NCBI RefSeq assembly: GCF_030161235.1 | Contig: NZ_BSPW01000010.1 | Coordinates: forward strand, 1 to 64,000 | Direction: 5' to 3' | DNA length: 64,000 bases | Source: Vibrio zhanjiangensis | Lineage (GTDB): Bacteria > Pseudomonadota > Gammaproteobacteria > Enterobacterales > Vibrionaceae | Shown: positions 39,181 through 48,725 of the stretch, piece after piece | Layout of the letters: each line of letters starts with the position of its first letter | Position numbering within the stretch: the first letter of the stretch is position 1 | Translations under genes and position numbers: made by a program | The notes under the pieces: generated by a model | Databases searched by the model: none | What the model was told of the DNA's origin: nothing | The model's input: only the letters and a program-made list of their open reading frames with translations

Positions 39181-39548
39181 TAAAACTCTGTTGGATCCTT
39201 GGGTACATCGGGGTCTTCTAAGATCTCTATAATTTCTGAGCTCGACATCTCATGCCCCATGAGAAATAACGCCAGCATAGCATCTGCTTTGCTTTTTGTA
39301 TCGGAACTTTCATCGAGAATGTGTTCAAATCTTTTTCGAATCATATCAATTTCATGCTCAACAAAGCCACGACCTTCTTCATCGCCTTGTGTGTCTTCCG
39401 GTGCATTGTCAAATTCAAGAAACAGCATGTCTTGATCAAGTTGCGTGTTGACCAAGCGTTCAGGCAGCCAAATATCTCCTGTCACAATCTCGGGATCTTG
39501 AGTTTCATCGAGTGCATCGATTATTTTTTTTAAGTCTGAGGCTTTCAC
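39180..39548 (-). CDS. Conserved hypothetical protein upstream of the PhoD-like gene
   Basis: A 122-residue acidic protein (many Asp and Glu, ending DPDVPKDPTEF). It is predicted soluble and mostly helical, with no recognised domain. It starts with GTG. Its stop overlaps the start of the PhoD-like gene by one base, so both are likely made from one transcript. The coupling argues that it is a real gene and possibly a partner of the phosphatase. Confidence 0.7.
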   Translation of the reverse strand: MKASDLKKIIDALDETQDPEIVTGDIWLPERLVNTQLDQDMLFLEFDNAPEDTQGDEEGRGFVEHEIDMIRKRFEHILDESSDTKSKADAMLALFLMGHEMSSSEIIEILEDPDVPKDPTEF

Positions 39549-39677
39549 GATTTTTTCAAATTAAGTCAGCATATACTCTTATATTAACGGTGAATTGCCC
39601 TTAGCGATAAGTAAAAACGTATTTAGTTTTATCCGCTAGGTGCAATTTTGTGTGTCTTGCTAGTTTTAGGCTTAAAA

Positions 39678-40985
39678 ATGAACAGCATACTGTCATATTC
39701 GTCGCTGATGGTTTTAATGACAACTCCAACCAGCGTTTCTTTTGCAAACGAGCAAGATCAATGGGGTATCGCCGCAGTATATCGAACCGCGTCAATTCCT
39801 TTTGAGACCGCTAACAATGACCAAGCTGTCGGAACTTTTGTTCCCATGATGTACTTTGAAAATGAGCATGTCTTCATCGACGGACTTCAAGGTGGGCTGC
39901 ATCTCTGGCAATCGGAGGATGAAAAGATTCAGTTCAATGCCTTGATGCGAATGAGGTTTGTTGATATCCCTGCTTCTGAGCAGAATGCTAATGGGGGAGA
40001 TACGGTCGATTTTGGTGGTCAACTGAGCTATTCAATCACAGAGAGGTGGCGAATGAATACGGAGCTTATGACAGATGATGAGTTTCGATTTCACGCTAAC
40101 TTGGGTCTCAAAGGGCATTACGAGTATCAAGATTGGGAACTGAATCCGTTTGCTGAGATAAGGTACAAGGACGCAGATTTTAACACCCATTATTATACGT
40201 TTTCTGATGTAACGGATGAAAGACTTGGGGCAGGAGTAGATCTCAGAGTGGGGTTGGACGCTCGTTATCATGTCTATTCCAACCTCTATTTACTCGGAGC
40301 AGCGAGCGTACGTCGTTTGGATAGCAATGCTTATCGCTCGTCGACCGTTGAAGACAGATATCAAGGTGAGGTTTTTGTTGGTTTTGGTATTTTTAATGAT
40401 AAATCTTCACCGCCAGATACAAAACTCAGCCACTCTAGATATGTCAGGGTAGCGCATGGCTGGGCCACGCCTTCGAATATTGGAGAGATACTTGCTCTGG
40501 AGACAGAATCAGACCAATACAACAATCAAATGAGCTCTTTTTTCTATGGCCATCCGTTAACCGATCAATTATTTGGTGTTCCTATGGAACTCTATTTTAC
40601 ACCGGGAATTGCTCATCACTGGTCTTCGGACGTCCAATCAGCCAGTACAGAATACATTGCTGCGATTAAGGTGTATTACACAATCGACTGGCCATTTACA
40701 TGGAGGCTTGGATTTGCTGAGGGTATGTCTTTTATCGATAGTATTACCTACATAGAGCAAACAGAAATGGATGAAAAAGGCTACAAAGCCAGTAATCTTC
40801 TCAATTACTTGGATTTATCACTTGATGTGAATCTAGGAGAACTGGTCGGTTATTCTGAGCTCAACAAAGTGTGGTTTGGGTATTCACTTCATCACAGAAG
40901 CGCAATATTTGAGCAAGCTTCTCAGTATGGGCGCATTAAAGGAGGCAGCAATTACAATACCATTTATTTACAGTTCGATTTTTAG
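39678..40985 (+). CDS. MipA/OmpV family outer-membrane protein
   Basis: A 435-residue exported protein with a signal peptide cleaved near SVSFA-NEQ, followed by many amphipathic beta strands and a C-terminal aromatic residue (YLQFDF), typical of an outer-membrane barrel. The overall pattern (YRTASIPF, then FGGQLSYSITERWRMNTEL) fits the MipA/OmpV family of scaffolding or osmoregulated barrels. The frame is open from a TTG at 39648, but ATG 39678 begins a proper signal peptide and has AGG seven bases ahead. Function unknown; family call moderate. Confidence 0.75.
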   Translation: MNSILSYSSLMVLMTTPTSVSFANEQDQWGIAAVYRTASIPFETANNDQAVGTFVPMMYFENEHVFIDGLQGGLHLWQSEDEKIQFNALMRMRFVDIPASEQNANGGDTVDFGGQLSYSITERWRMNTELMTDDEFRFHANLGLKGHYEYQDWELNPFAEIRYKDADFNTHYYTFSDVTDERLGAGVDLRVGLDARYHVYSNLYLLGAASVRRLDSNAYRSSTVEDRYQGEVFVGFGIFNDKSSPPDTKLSHSRYVRVAHGWATPSNIGEILALETESDQYNNQMSSFFYGHPLTDQLFGVPMELYFTPGIAHHWSSDVQSASTEYIAAIKVYYTIDWPFTWRLGFAEGMSFIDSITYIEQTEMDEKGYKASNLLNYLDLSLDVNLGELVGYSELNKVWFGYSLHHRSAIFEQASQYGRIKGGSNYNTIYLQFDF

Positions 40986-41036
40986 GCAGTGACATAATGA
41001 TGTTTACTCGCCTTTCTCGTACTTTAATCAGGCAGG

Positions 41037-41070
41037 TTTGAGATATTTTTATTCTTGGCTGTGATACAAT
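41037..41070 (+). promoter_or_regulatory. Possible hrpA promoter with extended -10
   Basis: TGTGATACAAT at 41060-41070 is an extended -10 element. A -35-like TTGAGA at 41038-41043 is 21 bases away, which is too long, so the -35 contribution is uncertain. If real, translation cannot start at the upstream TTG (41055). Confidence 0.35.
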
Positions 41071-41108
41071 GCGAGCAGTTTTATGGAGTAAAAAGAATAG
41101 GTAATGCT

Positions 41109-44100
41109 TTGACATCGTCACAGCCCAAAACAGAATCTGCCACAGAGCATAAAGTCCAAGCCAATACGGCATCATCTTTACGCAGCGCTCTGAATCATTG
41201 TATGTTAAAAGACCGGTTTCGACTGAGTAAGCGTATCTCTGGTGCGAACAAGATAAAAAAAGACCAATCACGTCATGCCGTCTTCGATGAAATTGCTTTG
41301 GATATCGCCAAGTCCATGATGGAAGTGGAGCAAAGAAAGAACGCCAAACCCACGATTGATTATCCTGATCTCTTGCCAGTGAGCCAAAAACGGGACGATA
41401 TTGCACAAGCGATACAAGAGAATCAGGTGGTGATTATTGCAGGTGAAACCGGCTCAGGAAAAACGACCCAGTTACCCAAAATATGTGCAGAGCTTGGTCG
41501 AGGACAGTTTGGCTTGATTGGTCATACTCAGCCAAGACGTCTTGCGGCTCGTTCGGTTGCTAGCCGTATTGCCGAAGAAATGGGCACCAAGTTGGGTGAT
41601 TTTGTTGGTTATAAAGTTCGATTTAACGACCAAATCTCAGACCAAACTCAGATCAAACTGATGACAGATGGTATTTTGCTGGCCGAAATTCAACACGATC
41701 GGTTCTTAAATCAATACGACACCATTATTATCGATGAAGCTCACGAGCGAAGCCTCAATATTGATTTTATCTTAGGCTACCTAAAAGAGCTTCTGCCTCG
41801 TCGTCCAGATCTAAAAGTTATCATCACGTCGGCAACCATAGATCCGCAGCGTTTCTCAAAGCATTTCAATGATGCACCAATTATTGAAGTGTCGGGTAGA
41901 ACGTACCCTGTTGAAACTCGATACCGTCCGTTGAGTGGAGACGAAGATGTTGATCGAGACCAGTTAGAAGGCATCTTTGAGGCGGTAGATGAGTTATGCG
42001 ATGAAGGGCTAGGCGATATTCTTATCTTTATGAACGGTGAGCGTGAGATTCGTGATACCGCTGAAGCGCTGAGTAAAAGAAATTTAAAAAGTACCGAAAT
42101 TGTGCCCCTCTACGCTCGCCTTTCTGCGGGAGAGCAGAATAAGATTTTTCAACCTCACGCAGGGCGCCGAATTGTATTAGCCACCAACGTGGCCGAAACT
42201 TCCTTAACGGTTCCGGGTATTAAGTATGTTATTGATCCGGGAACGGCTCGCATTAGTCGTTATAGCTATCGAACTAAGGTGCAGCGGCTACCGATTGAGC
42301 CTATCTCTCAGGCGAGTGCCAATCAGCGTAAAGGTCGGTGTGGTCGTGTTGAGGAAGGCATCTGTATTCGCTTGTATTCAGAGCAAGATTTTGAGTTACG
42401 TCCTGAATTCACAGATCCTGAAATTCTACGCACTAACCTAGCGTCGGTTATCTTGCAGATGACCGCTCTTGGTCTGGGTGATATCCAAGCATTTCCATTT
42501 GTCGAAGCGCCGGATAAACGCAATATTCAAGACGGTGTGCGCCTTTTGGAAGAGTTGGGTGCAATTGACGATAAAGCCAAAGATGCGAAAAAACGTCTTA
42601 CACCAATAGGTAGGCAACTTGCGCGCATCCCGATTGATCCTCGCTTGGCTCGTATGGTACTTGAAGCCCCAAAATACGGTGCATTAAAAGAGTTGATGAT
42701 TATTGCATCGGCTTTATCCATTCAGGACCCAAGAGAAAGACCAAGCGATAAACAGCAGTCTTCTGACGATAAGCACAAACGCTTTTTCCACGAAGATTCT
42801 GATTTTCTGACCTTTGTCAATCTTTGGGACTATATTCAAAAGCAGCAAAAGTTGTTGTCGGGAAATCAATTTCGCAAGCAGTGTAAGCAAGATTACCTCA
42901 ATTACCTCAGAGTAAGAGAGTGGCAGGATGTGTATTTTCAGATCCATCAATCGATGCGTGAGATGGAATATAAGCTGAATGAGGAACCGAGTAGTTACGA
43001 CAAGGTTCACAGTGCGATTCTGGTAGGTCTCCTATCTCATATAGGTGTGAAGGATCAAGAAAAGAATGAATATCAAGGTGCACGCAATGCACGTTTTCAT
43101 ATTTTCCCTGCTTCGGGTTTATTTAAAAAGCAGCCTAAATGGATAGTGTCGGCGGAATTGGTGGAAACGTCTAAATTGTGGGGACGCATCATTGCGAAGG
43201 TGCAGCCAGAGTGGATCGAACCACTGGCAAAACACTTAATTAAAAGAAGTTACAGCGAGCCCCATTGGTCGAAGAAACGAGCAGCAGTAATGGCACATGA
43301 GAAAGTGATGCTATATGGCGTACCAATTGTGCCTAAACGTTTGGTTAACTATGGGAATATTGATCCTACGGTCAGTCGAGAGCTGTTTATTCGCAGTGCA
43401 TTGGTTGAAGGTGAGTGGGAAACCAGACATGCGTTTTTTAAAAACAATCGCAAACTGCTGCAAGAAGTGGAGCAATTAGAACATAAATCTCGACGCCGAG
43501 ATATTTTGGTCGATGATGATGAGTTATTTGATTTCTATGATCAGCGTGTCGGAACAGAGGTTGTGTCTGGTAAGCACTTTGATTCATGGTGGAAGAAAGC
43601 ATCGCAAACCAATAGTGAATTGCTGAACTTTGAAAAAGAGATGCTGCTTAAGGGAGATGCTAGTCATGTAACCGATTTGGATTATCCAAATTTCTGGCAT
43701 CAAAATGGTCTAAAGCTGAAGCTGAGTTATCAGTTTGAGCCTGGCGAGGATAGTGATGGTGTCACCGTGCATATTCCTTTGCCCATTCTTAACCAAGTAG
43801 ACCAATTCGGTTTTGACTGGCAAATACCGGGACTCAGGCACGAATTGGTGGTAAGCCTTATCAAATCTTTGCCAAAAACCTTACGTAAGAATTTTGTACC
43901 TGCCCCCAATTATGCAGACGCATTTCTTGCTCGGGTTGCGCCCGCTGAAAGCCCACTTCTAGACGCGCTAGAGAAAGAGTTGCGTCGCATGACAGGGGTT
44001 GAAGTGCTACGTGAAAACTGGAATCTTGAGCAGGTCCCCGATCATCTGAAAGTGACATTCCGAGCGGTTGACCATAGAAACCGCAAGCTCAAAGAAAATC

Positions 44101-45038
44101 GTGATCTACATCTTTTGAAAGAGAGCCTGAAAGACAAGGTCCAAGAGACCCTGTCCAAAGTGGCGGATGATGATATTGAGCAAAGAGATCTCAAGAGCTG
44201 GAGCTTTGGAGAACTGCCTAAAGTTTACCAACAAAAACGTGGCGGCTATGAGGTTAAGGCTTATCCGGCCATTGTGGACGCAAAAGACAGTGTTGAAATT
44301 AAGCTGTTTGAAACGGCAGATGAACAGTCTTTGGCAATGCAATCAGGTCAGCGTCGTCTGATTTTGCTCAATGTGCCATCGCCAATAAAATATTTGCACA
44401 GCCATTTACCAAACAAGTCTAAGCTTGGTCTTTATTTCAATCCATACGGGAAAGTACTGGATCTTATCGATGACTGTATCGCTTGTGGCGTGGATAAGTT
44501 GATGGAAGAGCAAGGTGGGTTAGTTTGGCAGCCAGAAGAGTTTGAACAGCTCAAAGAGCATGTGCGATCTGAGTTGGGCGACACAGTTGTTGAGATTGCT
44601 AAAAAAGTTGAGGTAATTTTGACGACAGCCTTCAATATTAACAAAAAATTGAAAGGGAAAATTGATTTCTCAATGGCATTCGCCTTATCTGATATAAAAG
44701 CACAAATTGAAGGACTTATATTTAAGGGTTTTGCGACAGAATGTGGCTGGAAACGTTTGCCGGACATACTTCGCTATATGCAGGCGATTGAGAAGCGCAT
44801 GGAAAAGCTGCCGATCGATCCGAATAAAGACCGCCTGCACATGCTCAAGATTGAGTCTGTTGCTGAGGATTATCAAGAACTATTAAATAAAATCCCCCAA
44901 GGGTTGACGGTTCCGGAAAAAGTGAAGCAAATTCGGTGGATGATTGAGGAACTGCGTGTGAGCTATTTTGCTCAGCAGTTAGGTACACCCTATCCAGTGT
45001 CGGATAAAAGAATTAAGAATGCAATTGATGATTGTTAA
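41109..45038 (+). CDS. hrpA: ATP-dependent RNA helicase HrpA
   Basis: A DEAH-box helicase of about 1309 residues, close to E. coli HrpA (1300). HrpA rescues stalled or collided ribosomes on mRNA. Walker A is GETGSGKTTQLPKI (about 112-125), the DEAH box is IIIDEAHERS, motif III is TSATID and motif VI is QRKGRCGR. The winged-helix, ratchet and long HrpA-specific C-terminal regions are present. The frame is open from TTG 41055, but a -10 element covers 41065-41070, so TTG 41109 (start of LTSSQPK) is preferred; the exact start is uncertain. The conserved HrpA part begins at LNHCMLKDRF. Confidence 0.93.
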   Translation: MTSSQPKTESATEHKVQANTASSLRSALNHCMLKDRFRLSKRISGANKIKKDQSRHAVFDEIALDIAKSMMEVEQRKNAKPTIDYPDLLPVSQKRDDIAQAIQENQVVIIAGETGSGKTTQLPKICAELGRGQFGLIGHTQPRRLAARSVASRIAEEMGTKLGDFVGYKVRFNDQISDQTQIKLMTDGILLAEIQHDRFLNQYDTIIIDEAHERSLNIDFILGYLKELLPRRPDLKVIITSATIDPQRFSKHFNDAPIIEVSGRTYPVETRYRPLSGDEDVDRDQLEGIFEAVDELCDEGLGDILIFMNGEREIRDTAEALSKRNLKSTEIVPLYARLSAGEQNKIFQPHAGRRIVLATNVAETSLTVPGIKYVIDPGTARISRYSYRTKVQRLPIEPISQASANQRKGRCGRVEEGICIRLYSEQDFELRPEFTDPEILRTNLASVILQMTALGLGDIQAFPFVEAPDKRNIQDGVRLLEELGAIDDKAKDAKKRLTPIGRQLARIPIDPRLARMVLEAPKYGALKELMIIASALSIQDPRERPSDKQQSSDDKHKRFFHEDSDFLTFVNLWDYIQKQQKLLSGNQFRKQCKQDYLNYLRVREWQDVYFQIHQSMREMEYKLNEEPSSYDKVHSAILVGLLSHIGVKDQEKNEYQGARNARFHIFPASGLFKKQPKWIVSAELVETSKLWGRIIAKVQPEWIEPLAKHLIKRSYSEPHWSKKRAAVMAHEKVMLYGVPIVPKRLVNYGNIDPTVSRELFIRSALVEGEWETRHAFFKNNRKLLQEVEQLEHKSRRRDILVDDDELFDFYDQRVGTEVVSGKHFDSWWKKASQTNSELLNFEKEMLLKGDASHVTDLDYPNFWHQNGLKLKLSYQFEPGEDSDGVTVHIPLPILNQVDQFGFDWQIPGLRHELVVSLIKSLPKTLRKNFVPAPNYADAFLARVAPAESPLLDALEKELRRMTGVEVLRENWNLEQVPDHLKVTFRAVDHRNRKLKENRDLHLLKESLKDKVQETLSKVADDDIEQRDLKSWSFGELPKVYQQKRGGYEVKAYPAIVDAKDSVEIKLFETADEQSLAMQSGQRRLILLNVPSPIKYLHSHLPNKSKLGLYFNPYGKVLDLIDDCIACGVDKLMEEQGGLVWQPEEFEQLKEHVRSELGDTVVEIAKKVEVILTTAFNINKKLKGKIDFSMAFALSDIKAQIEGLIFKGFATECGWKRLPDILRYMQAIEKRMEKLPIDPNKDRLHMLKIESVAEDYQELLNKIPQGLTVPEKVKQIRWMIEELRVSYFAQQLGTPYPVSDKRIKNAIDDC

Positions 45039-45168
45039 CAGGTGTATCGGCCACGTGTCGCTTTAGGTACGTAAATTGCTTTATTGGAAAACACAGTAAA
45101 GTTTTTGACTGAGAGAGGCAGAGGATTGCCGCAGCAGTTTCTGTCATGGAAAATAGAGAAGGCTAACT

Positions 45169-45669
45169 ATGAAAAAATCACTACTTGCGCTGGCATTGCT
45201 CAGTATTTCAGCAACTGTATCGGCAGATTCGTTGGTATACGGCGGGGCTAGCGTTGGACAAACGGACCTCAATGGGGAAACGACTACTTCTTATAACGTG
45301 CATGTTGGAACGGGTATTTTGCCTTTTATCGGCCTTGAAGCGGGGTATCAAGACCTCGGAAAGTTTGATCGTGTTGATTACAACGGTATCAAAACTAACC
45401 TAACCGGCAGTGCTATTTATTTTGCCGCAAAGCCTAGTATCGACTTTGGACCACTCCATGTTTATGGAAAAGCAGGGGTACATTCCTACAATCTAAAAGC
45501 AGATGGCGGGTTTGATGAAGATGAAGTTGATGTGATGTACGGCGTTGGCGCTGAGTATTTTGCACCAGGACCTGTACCGATTTCTTTTGGTGCAAGTTAC
45601 AATGTGTTTGGTATGAAAGACGATGATATTACTAACTTCTCTTTGAATGCGACCATCCACTTTTTGTAA
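45169..45669 (+). CDS. Small outer-membrane beta-barrel protein
   Basis: A 166-residue exported protein. The signal peptide (MKKSLLALALLSISATVSA) is cleaved before DSLVYGG. The mature part is an eight-stranded OmpX/OmpA-type barrel with alternating strands and a C-terminal strand ending in Phe-Leu (NATIHFL). A good ribosome binding site precedes it (AGAAGGCTAACT). The 3' half of a second, diverged copy lies at 48102-48350. This gene and trpA flank the variable region, so it is the fixed left border of the hotspot. Function unknown. Confidence 0.85.
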   Translation: MKKSLLALALLSISATVSADSLVYGGASVGQTDLNGETTTSYNVHVGTGILPFIGLEAGYQDLGKFDRVDYNGIKTNLTGSAIYFAAKPSIDFGPLHVYGKAGVHSYNLKADGGFDEDEVDVMYGVGAEYFAPGPVPISFGASYNVFGMKDDDITNFSLNATIHFL

Positions 45670-45701
45670 TATTCATTTTTCGTAATATCGACGCATAAAT
45701 A

Positions 45702-45728
45702 AAAGCTTGGCTTTAGCCAAGCTTTACA
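45702..45728 (+). terminator. Terminator after the barrel gene
   Basis: A perfect 11-base stem AAAGCTTGGCT / AGCCAAGCTTT with a 2-base loop region (TT) is followed by ACAAAG. A related hairpin follows the truncated copy at 48366-48397. Confidence 0.7.
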
Positions 45729-46074
45729 AAGCCTAACACCTCTCATTGGTAGCACAAGTTGCCTTAATGTCCTGTACGCTTCCTCCTGTATTAAAACTCC
45801 TCTGCCTCCCTTATTGACTTGAATAGCCTGCCATTTCAGCAGGTGCGTTATTTATTCAACAAGATGCAATCAGTTCAGATGATCTACTTAGCATGACTAT
45901 GAGAGTGTTGCTTTTGGATAGATATCAGGGTTTCACCTTATTTAACCTTCTTTATTGCTCAATATAATCCGCCATTAACGAGAAAAGAAGCTTTATATAG
46001 CTCATTTATTTCAAGTTTGAGCAGGTTCACTGCCGAACCTGACTTGCTGATAAATTAAACTTTAAGGTAACCTG
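45729..46074. other. Non-coding region before the 608-codon lipoprotein gene
   Basis: About 350 bases with no gene. Base composition falls towards AT-rich to the right. It must contain the promoter of the lipoprotein gene, but I cannot fix one. Confidence 0.4.
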
Positions 46075-47901
46075 ATGTCATACTTTGTAAAATTTAAAAA
46101 AGACTACTTATATAAAAAATATAAGTGGTTGTTAACAATCTTTTTTACTTCTTTTATTTTGGTCGGATGTGGTGGTGGAGATGATAAACCTAACTCGGGT
46201 GTCCCAGCAACTCCAGCGAGTCCAGCAACTCCAGTGAACCCAGAAACACCAGCAACCCCAGTGAATCCGGCTGTTGAAGATAGTGAGGTAGTGTACTGGG
46301 ATTTTGACCTAACTTATCCAAAAGATACAAATAGAGTTGCTACAAATGAATATTTTGACTCTTGGGGTAGTTTAGATGATGAATTGAAATATAAAGTTAT
46401 AGAACAATATGGAAAAATACTAGACCTTGTAGATGAAACGACTGATATATATAACATAACTCGTAATGATCAAGAAGTAATTATTAAAGATGTATATTCT
46501 AGATTCTATTCTATGAAAAGAGTGGATGGAACTGACATCGATTTAAGTATATACGATGATTATTTCGATGCATATAATAATAGAAATGTTCATCTAGAAG
46601 ATATGATGAATTATGCTTTAGTCTCTATGAATTTTTTCAAGGACCAATATTATGCATATAATAGATATCATCATGTGAAGCAAGATATTCAAAACTTCAA
46701 TCAAATAACTCATGACTACAGTGAAGCATTATTGCAACAAATGCGATCTGCTCCGGACTTTGTAGAGCAGTATACCGCTAATCTACCAGGTAACGCTGAC
46801 CAGAATGTTAATTTTGATGGCCTATTTCAAAATGATGTTTTTGCTGTATTGAATCAAGCGAATTTTCCAAGTGTGAGTGCTGAGGACTATCGAACGGGTA
46901 TACAAGAAGCCTATGAAGACTTCAAAATTAAATGGGTAACTCAGGAAAATGAACAACGTAGAAGTGCTGGAAATCCTAGATTAATATTAGATCCAGACAT
47001 GCTTGATAGACCATTATCGGCTCAAGAACGTATTGATTTTCTAAGACCTGATCAAATAACTCAACTTTATTTGTGGGGGGATGATCTACACAGGGATTGG
47101 GAAACGATCAAGAACAACCTACCTCAAGACATAAAGGATAGCGTATACTTTATGATGGTTGATATACCGAAAAAAATGCAGGAAAGCACCGAGCTAACGA
47201 ATGAAGAGATAGATGAGTTAAAGAATATATGGGCACACCATGTATTAAATACAATGGATGGGTGTCATGATGGGAAAAGAAGCAAGTTAAGGAAGTTAAT
47301 ACCATCAATTCCAATTGAGGCGTTAGCAGATCTAGATGGATTTTATCATTCAGAGCTACCAGTACTTGGTAAAGTCTCTGCCATTATGGAAAAGTATAAA
47401 AGACAAAAAATAAAATCATTGTTTGGTTTAAATCGATTTAGTGCAGAGCAAACCCTATATACAGATTTAGGTAATATGCTTAGATTAGGTCCAGCCGTTG
47501 GTATTCTAGAAAAATTCCCAAGATTAGAATATGGTACTGCTAATTGGTTTGGACGTTATTTAGAAAATGCTCGCACAGAACAGCAGGTTATTGACTTATT
47601 TAATGGTGTTAGTCGAAATGAAATGATCAATGCGGTAATGGCAGATCTAAAAGACAGTGAAGATGATTTGGAACACTTAATATCTCTTAAAGATATTGAA
47701 GACGTTAGCAAGGGCGTTCCGGAAATGATATATGAAAAAAGAGTCCGAGAGTATAACGTATATTTGATGGGTGAGGACCCAGCAAACTACGCTCTTAGCT
47801 ATATCCTTGAACCAGATACAGGCCCAAATAACGAGGCAAGTGGGCGAGTGACAGAGAAAACGGTAGAATTAATGCTATTTTCGTTAGGATATCTTAATTA
47901 G
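46075..47901 (+). CDS. Unknown AT-rich lipoprotein (cargo 1 of the hotspot)
   Basis: A 608-residue protein that I do not recognise. The N-terminus has basic residues, a hydrophobic segment (WLLTIFFTSFILVGC) and a lipobox with Cys37, followed by GGGDD. A Pro/Thr/Ala linker of repeated TPA/TPVNP units covers about residues 43-65. The remaining 540 residues are acidic, Tyr/Asn/Asp-rich and mainly helical, with no visible catalytic motif. Asp at +5/+6 after the Cys does not forbid outer-membrane sorting. Codon use is markedly richer in A and T than its neighbours. ATG 46075 has AAGGTAACCTG ahead. It is probably horizontally acquired; a surface-exposed or toxin-like role is only a guess. Confidence 0.8.
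   Translation: MSYFVKFKKDYLYKKYKWLLTIFFTSFILVGCGGGDDKPNSGVPATPASPATPVNPETPATPVNPAVEDSEVVYWDFDLTYPKDTNRVATNEYFDSWGSLDDELKYKVIEQYGKILDLVDETTDIYNITRNDQEVIIKDVYSRFYSMKRVDGTDIDLSIYDDYFDAYNNRNVHLEDMMNYALVSMNFFKDQYYAYNRYHHVKQDIQNFNQITHDYSEALLQQMRSAPDFVEQYTANLPGNADQNVNFDGLFQNDVFAVLNQANFPSVSAEDYRTGIQEAYEDFKIKWVTQENEQRRSAGNPRLILDPDMLDRPLSAQERIDFLRPDQITQLYLWGDDLHRDWETIKNNLPQDIKDSVYFMMVDIPKKMQESTELTNEEIDELKNIWAHHVLNTMDGCHDGKRSKLRKLIPSIPIEALADLDGFYHSELPVLGKVSAIMEKYKRQKIKSLFGLNRFSAEQTLYTDLGNMLRLGPAVGILEKFPRLEYGTANWFGRYLENARTEQQVIDLFNGVSRNEMINAVMADLKDSEDDLEHLISLKDIEDVSKGVPEMIYEKRVREYNVYLMGEDPANYALSYILEPDTGPNNEASGRVTEKTVELMLFSLGYLN
46197..46276 (+). repeat. Low-complexity Pro/Thr-Ala coding repeat
   Basis: Repeated CCAGCAACTCCAG- and CCAGTGAACCCAG-like 9- to 18-base units encode the (T/S)PATPVNP linker of the lipoprotein. 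Repeats of this kind can vary in copy number between strains. Confidence 0.8.
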
Positions 47902-47922
47902 TGTAATAGCACTTCAATACCT

Positions 47923-47952
47923 AAGCGCAGCCTAGTGGCTGCGCTTATTCTA
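47923..47952 (+). terminator. Terminator after cargo 1
   Basis: A perfect 10-base stem AAGCGCAGCC / GGCTGCGCTT with loop TAGT is followed by ATTCTATT. Confidence 0.75.
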
Positions 47953-47983
47953 TTAGCTTAATTATTTTACTCTGAGACTTTAT

Positions 47984-48098
47984 TTACTGGTTGCTGGTAT
48001 CATCGGTGAAACAAACTTAAGTAGCTGCACCAGTATCAATAGCTTGTTTTATCTGCTCTGGTGTTGAAATACCAAAGCCGAGTAGAACGGGTTGCGCC
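47984..48098 (-). pseudogene. Truncated 3' fragment of a second trpA
   Basis: On the minus strand this fragment encodes LVQLLKFVSPMIPATS and stop, matching the C-terminus of the intact TrpA at 52020 ([17 protein letters not shown]). The first 45 aligned bases are about 80% identical. Then 77 bases are missing exactly between two copies of GCTGCACC that are still present in intact trpA (52064-52071 and 52141-52148). Similarity resumes with the bases coding IDTGAAG/GISTPEQ and stops at about 48098. The fragment is directly joined to a fragment of the barrel gene. Confidence 0.88.
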
Positions 48099-48100
48099 AT

Positions 48101-48350
48101 CTATTTTGCTGTAAACCAAGTATTGATCTTGGACCACTTGATGCATACGGAAAAGCAGGGGGGCTATTCCTACAACCTAAAAGCAGATGGCGGGTTTGAT
48201 GAAGATGAAGTCGATGTAAGGTATGGCGCTGGTGCTGAGTACTTTGCCCTTAGACTTGTGCCGATTACCCTCGGCGTGAGTAATGTGTTTGGTATGAAAG
48301 ACGACGATATTACTAACTTCTCTTTGAATGAGACCATCCACTTTTTGTAA
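48101..48350 (+). pseudogene. Truncated 3' fragment of a second barrel gene
   Basis: Bases 48101-48350 match 45419-45669 of the intact barrel gene at roughly 80-85% over the whole length. Both end with the same TNFSLN-TIHFL and stop, and a related AAGCTT hairpin follows. The fragment carries frameshifting indels (a run of G at about 48157) and lacks the first 85 codons and signal peptide. It begins where the trpA fragment ends. Confidence 0.9.
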
Positions 48351-48365
48351 TATCAACGTTTAAAT

Positions 48366-48398
48366 AAAAGCTTAGCTGTTTTCGGCCAAGCTTTTTTC
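48366..48398 (+). terminator. Terminator after the truncated barrel copy
   Basis: The imperfect stem AAAAGCTTAGC / GGCCAAGCTTTT with a T tract is a diverged version of the hairpin after the intact barrel gene. Confidence 0.6.
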
Positions 48399-48725
48399 AT
48401 TTTTATCCTGCCATTCAAGTTTTTAGCTAAAAATCTAATTTTTTGAAAGAATTAACAATAAATTAGTTTCTAGTTTTTCTTTATCATCCTAAGGGATTGA
48501 TTCTTAAATCGATATTTGTGGCATGGTTTTTGATAGTGATCATTTCGGGTACCAGTCTATCGTGTAAACTTTTTTGCTTTCTTTCACATCCGGATTTTAA
48601 GTTATTAAGGCTCACTCTATGAAAATATTGAAGGTACTGTGCAATCAATTGTGACAAAAAATTCGCCCCAAATAGCACATAGTACTCAACGAAAACTTGG
48701 AAAATAATTTATTTCGAGATTGACA
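48399..48725. other. Non-coding region before the two-gene cassette
   Basis: About 330 AT-rich bases without a convincing gene. The promoter of the 804/236 cassette should be here; I cannot identify it with certainty. Confidence 0.4.

Noticed and set aside
48484..48678. 64-codon minus-strand frame in the hotspot before cargo 2
   Set aside because: No homology that I recognise, and it lies where the cassette promoter should be.
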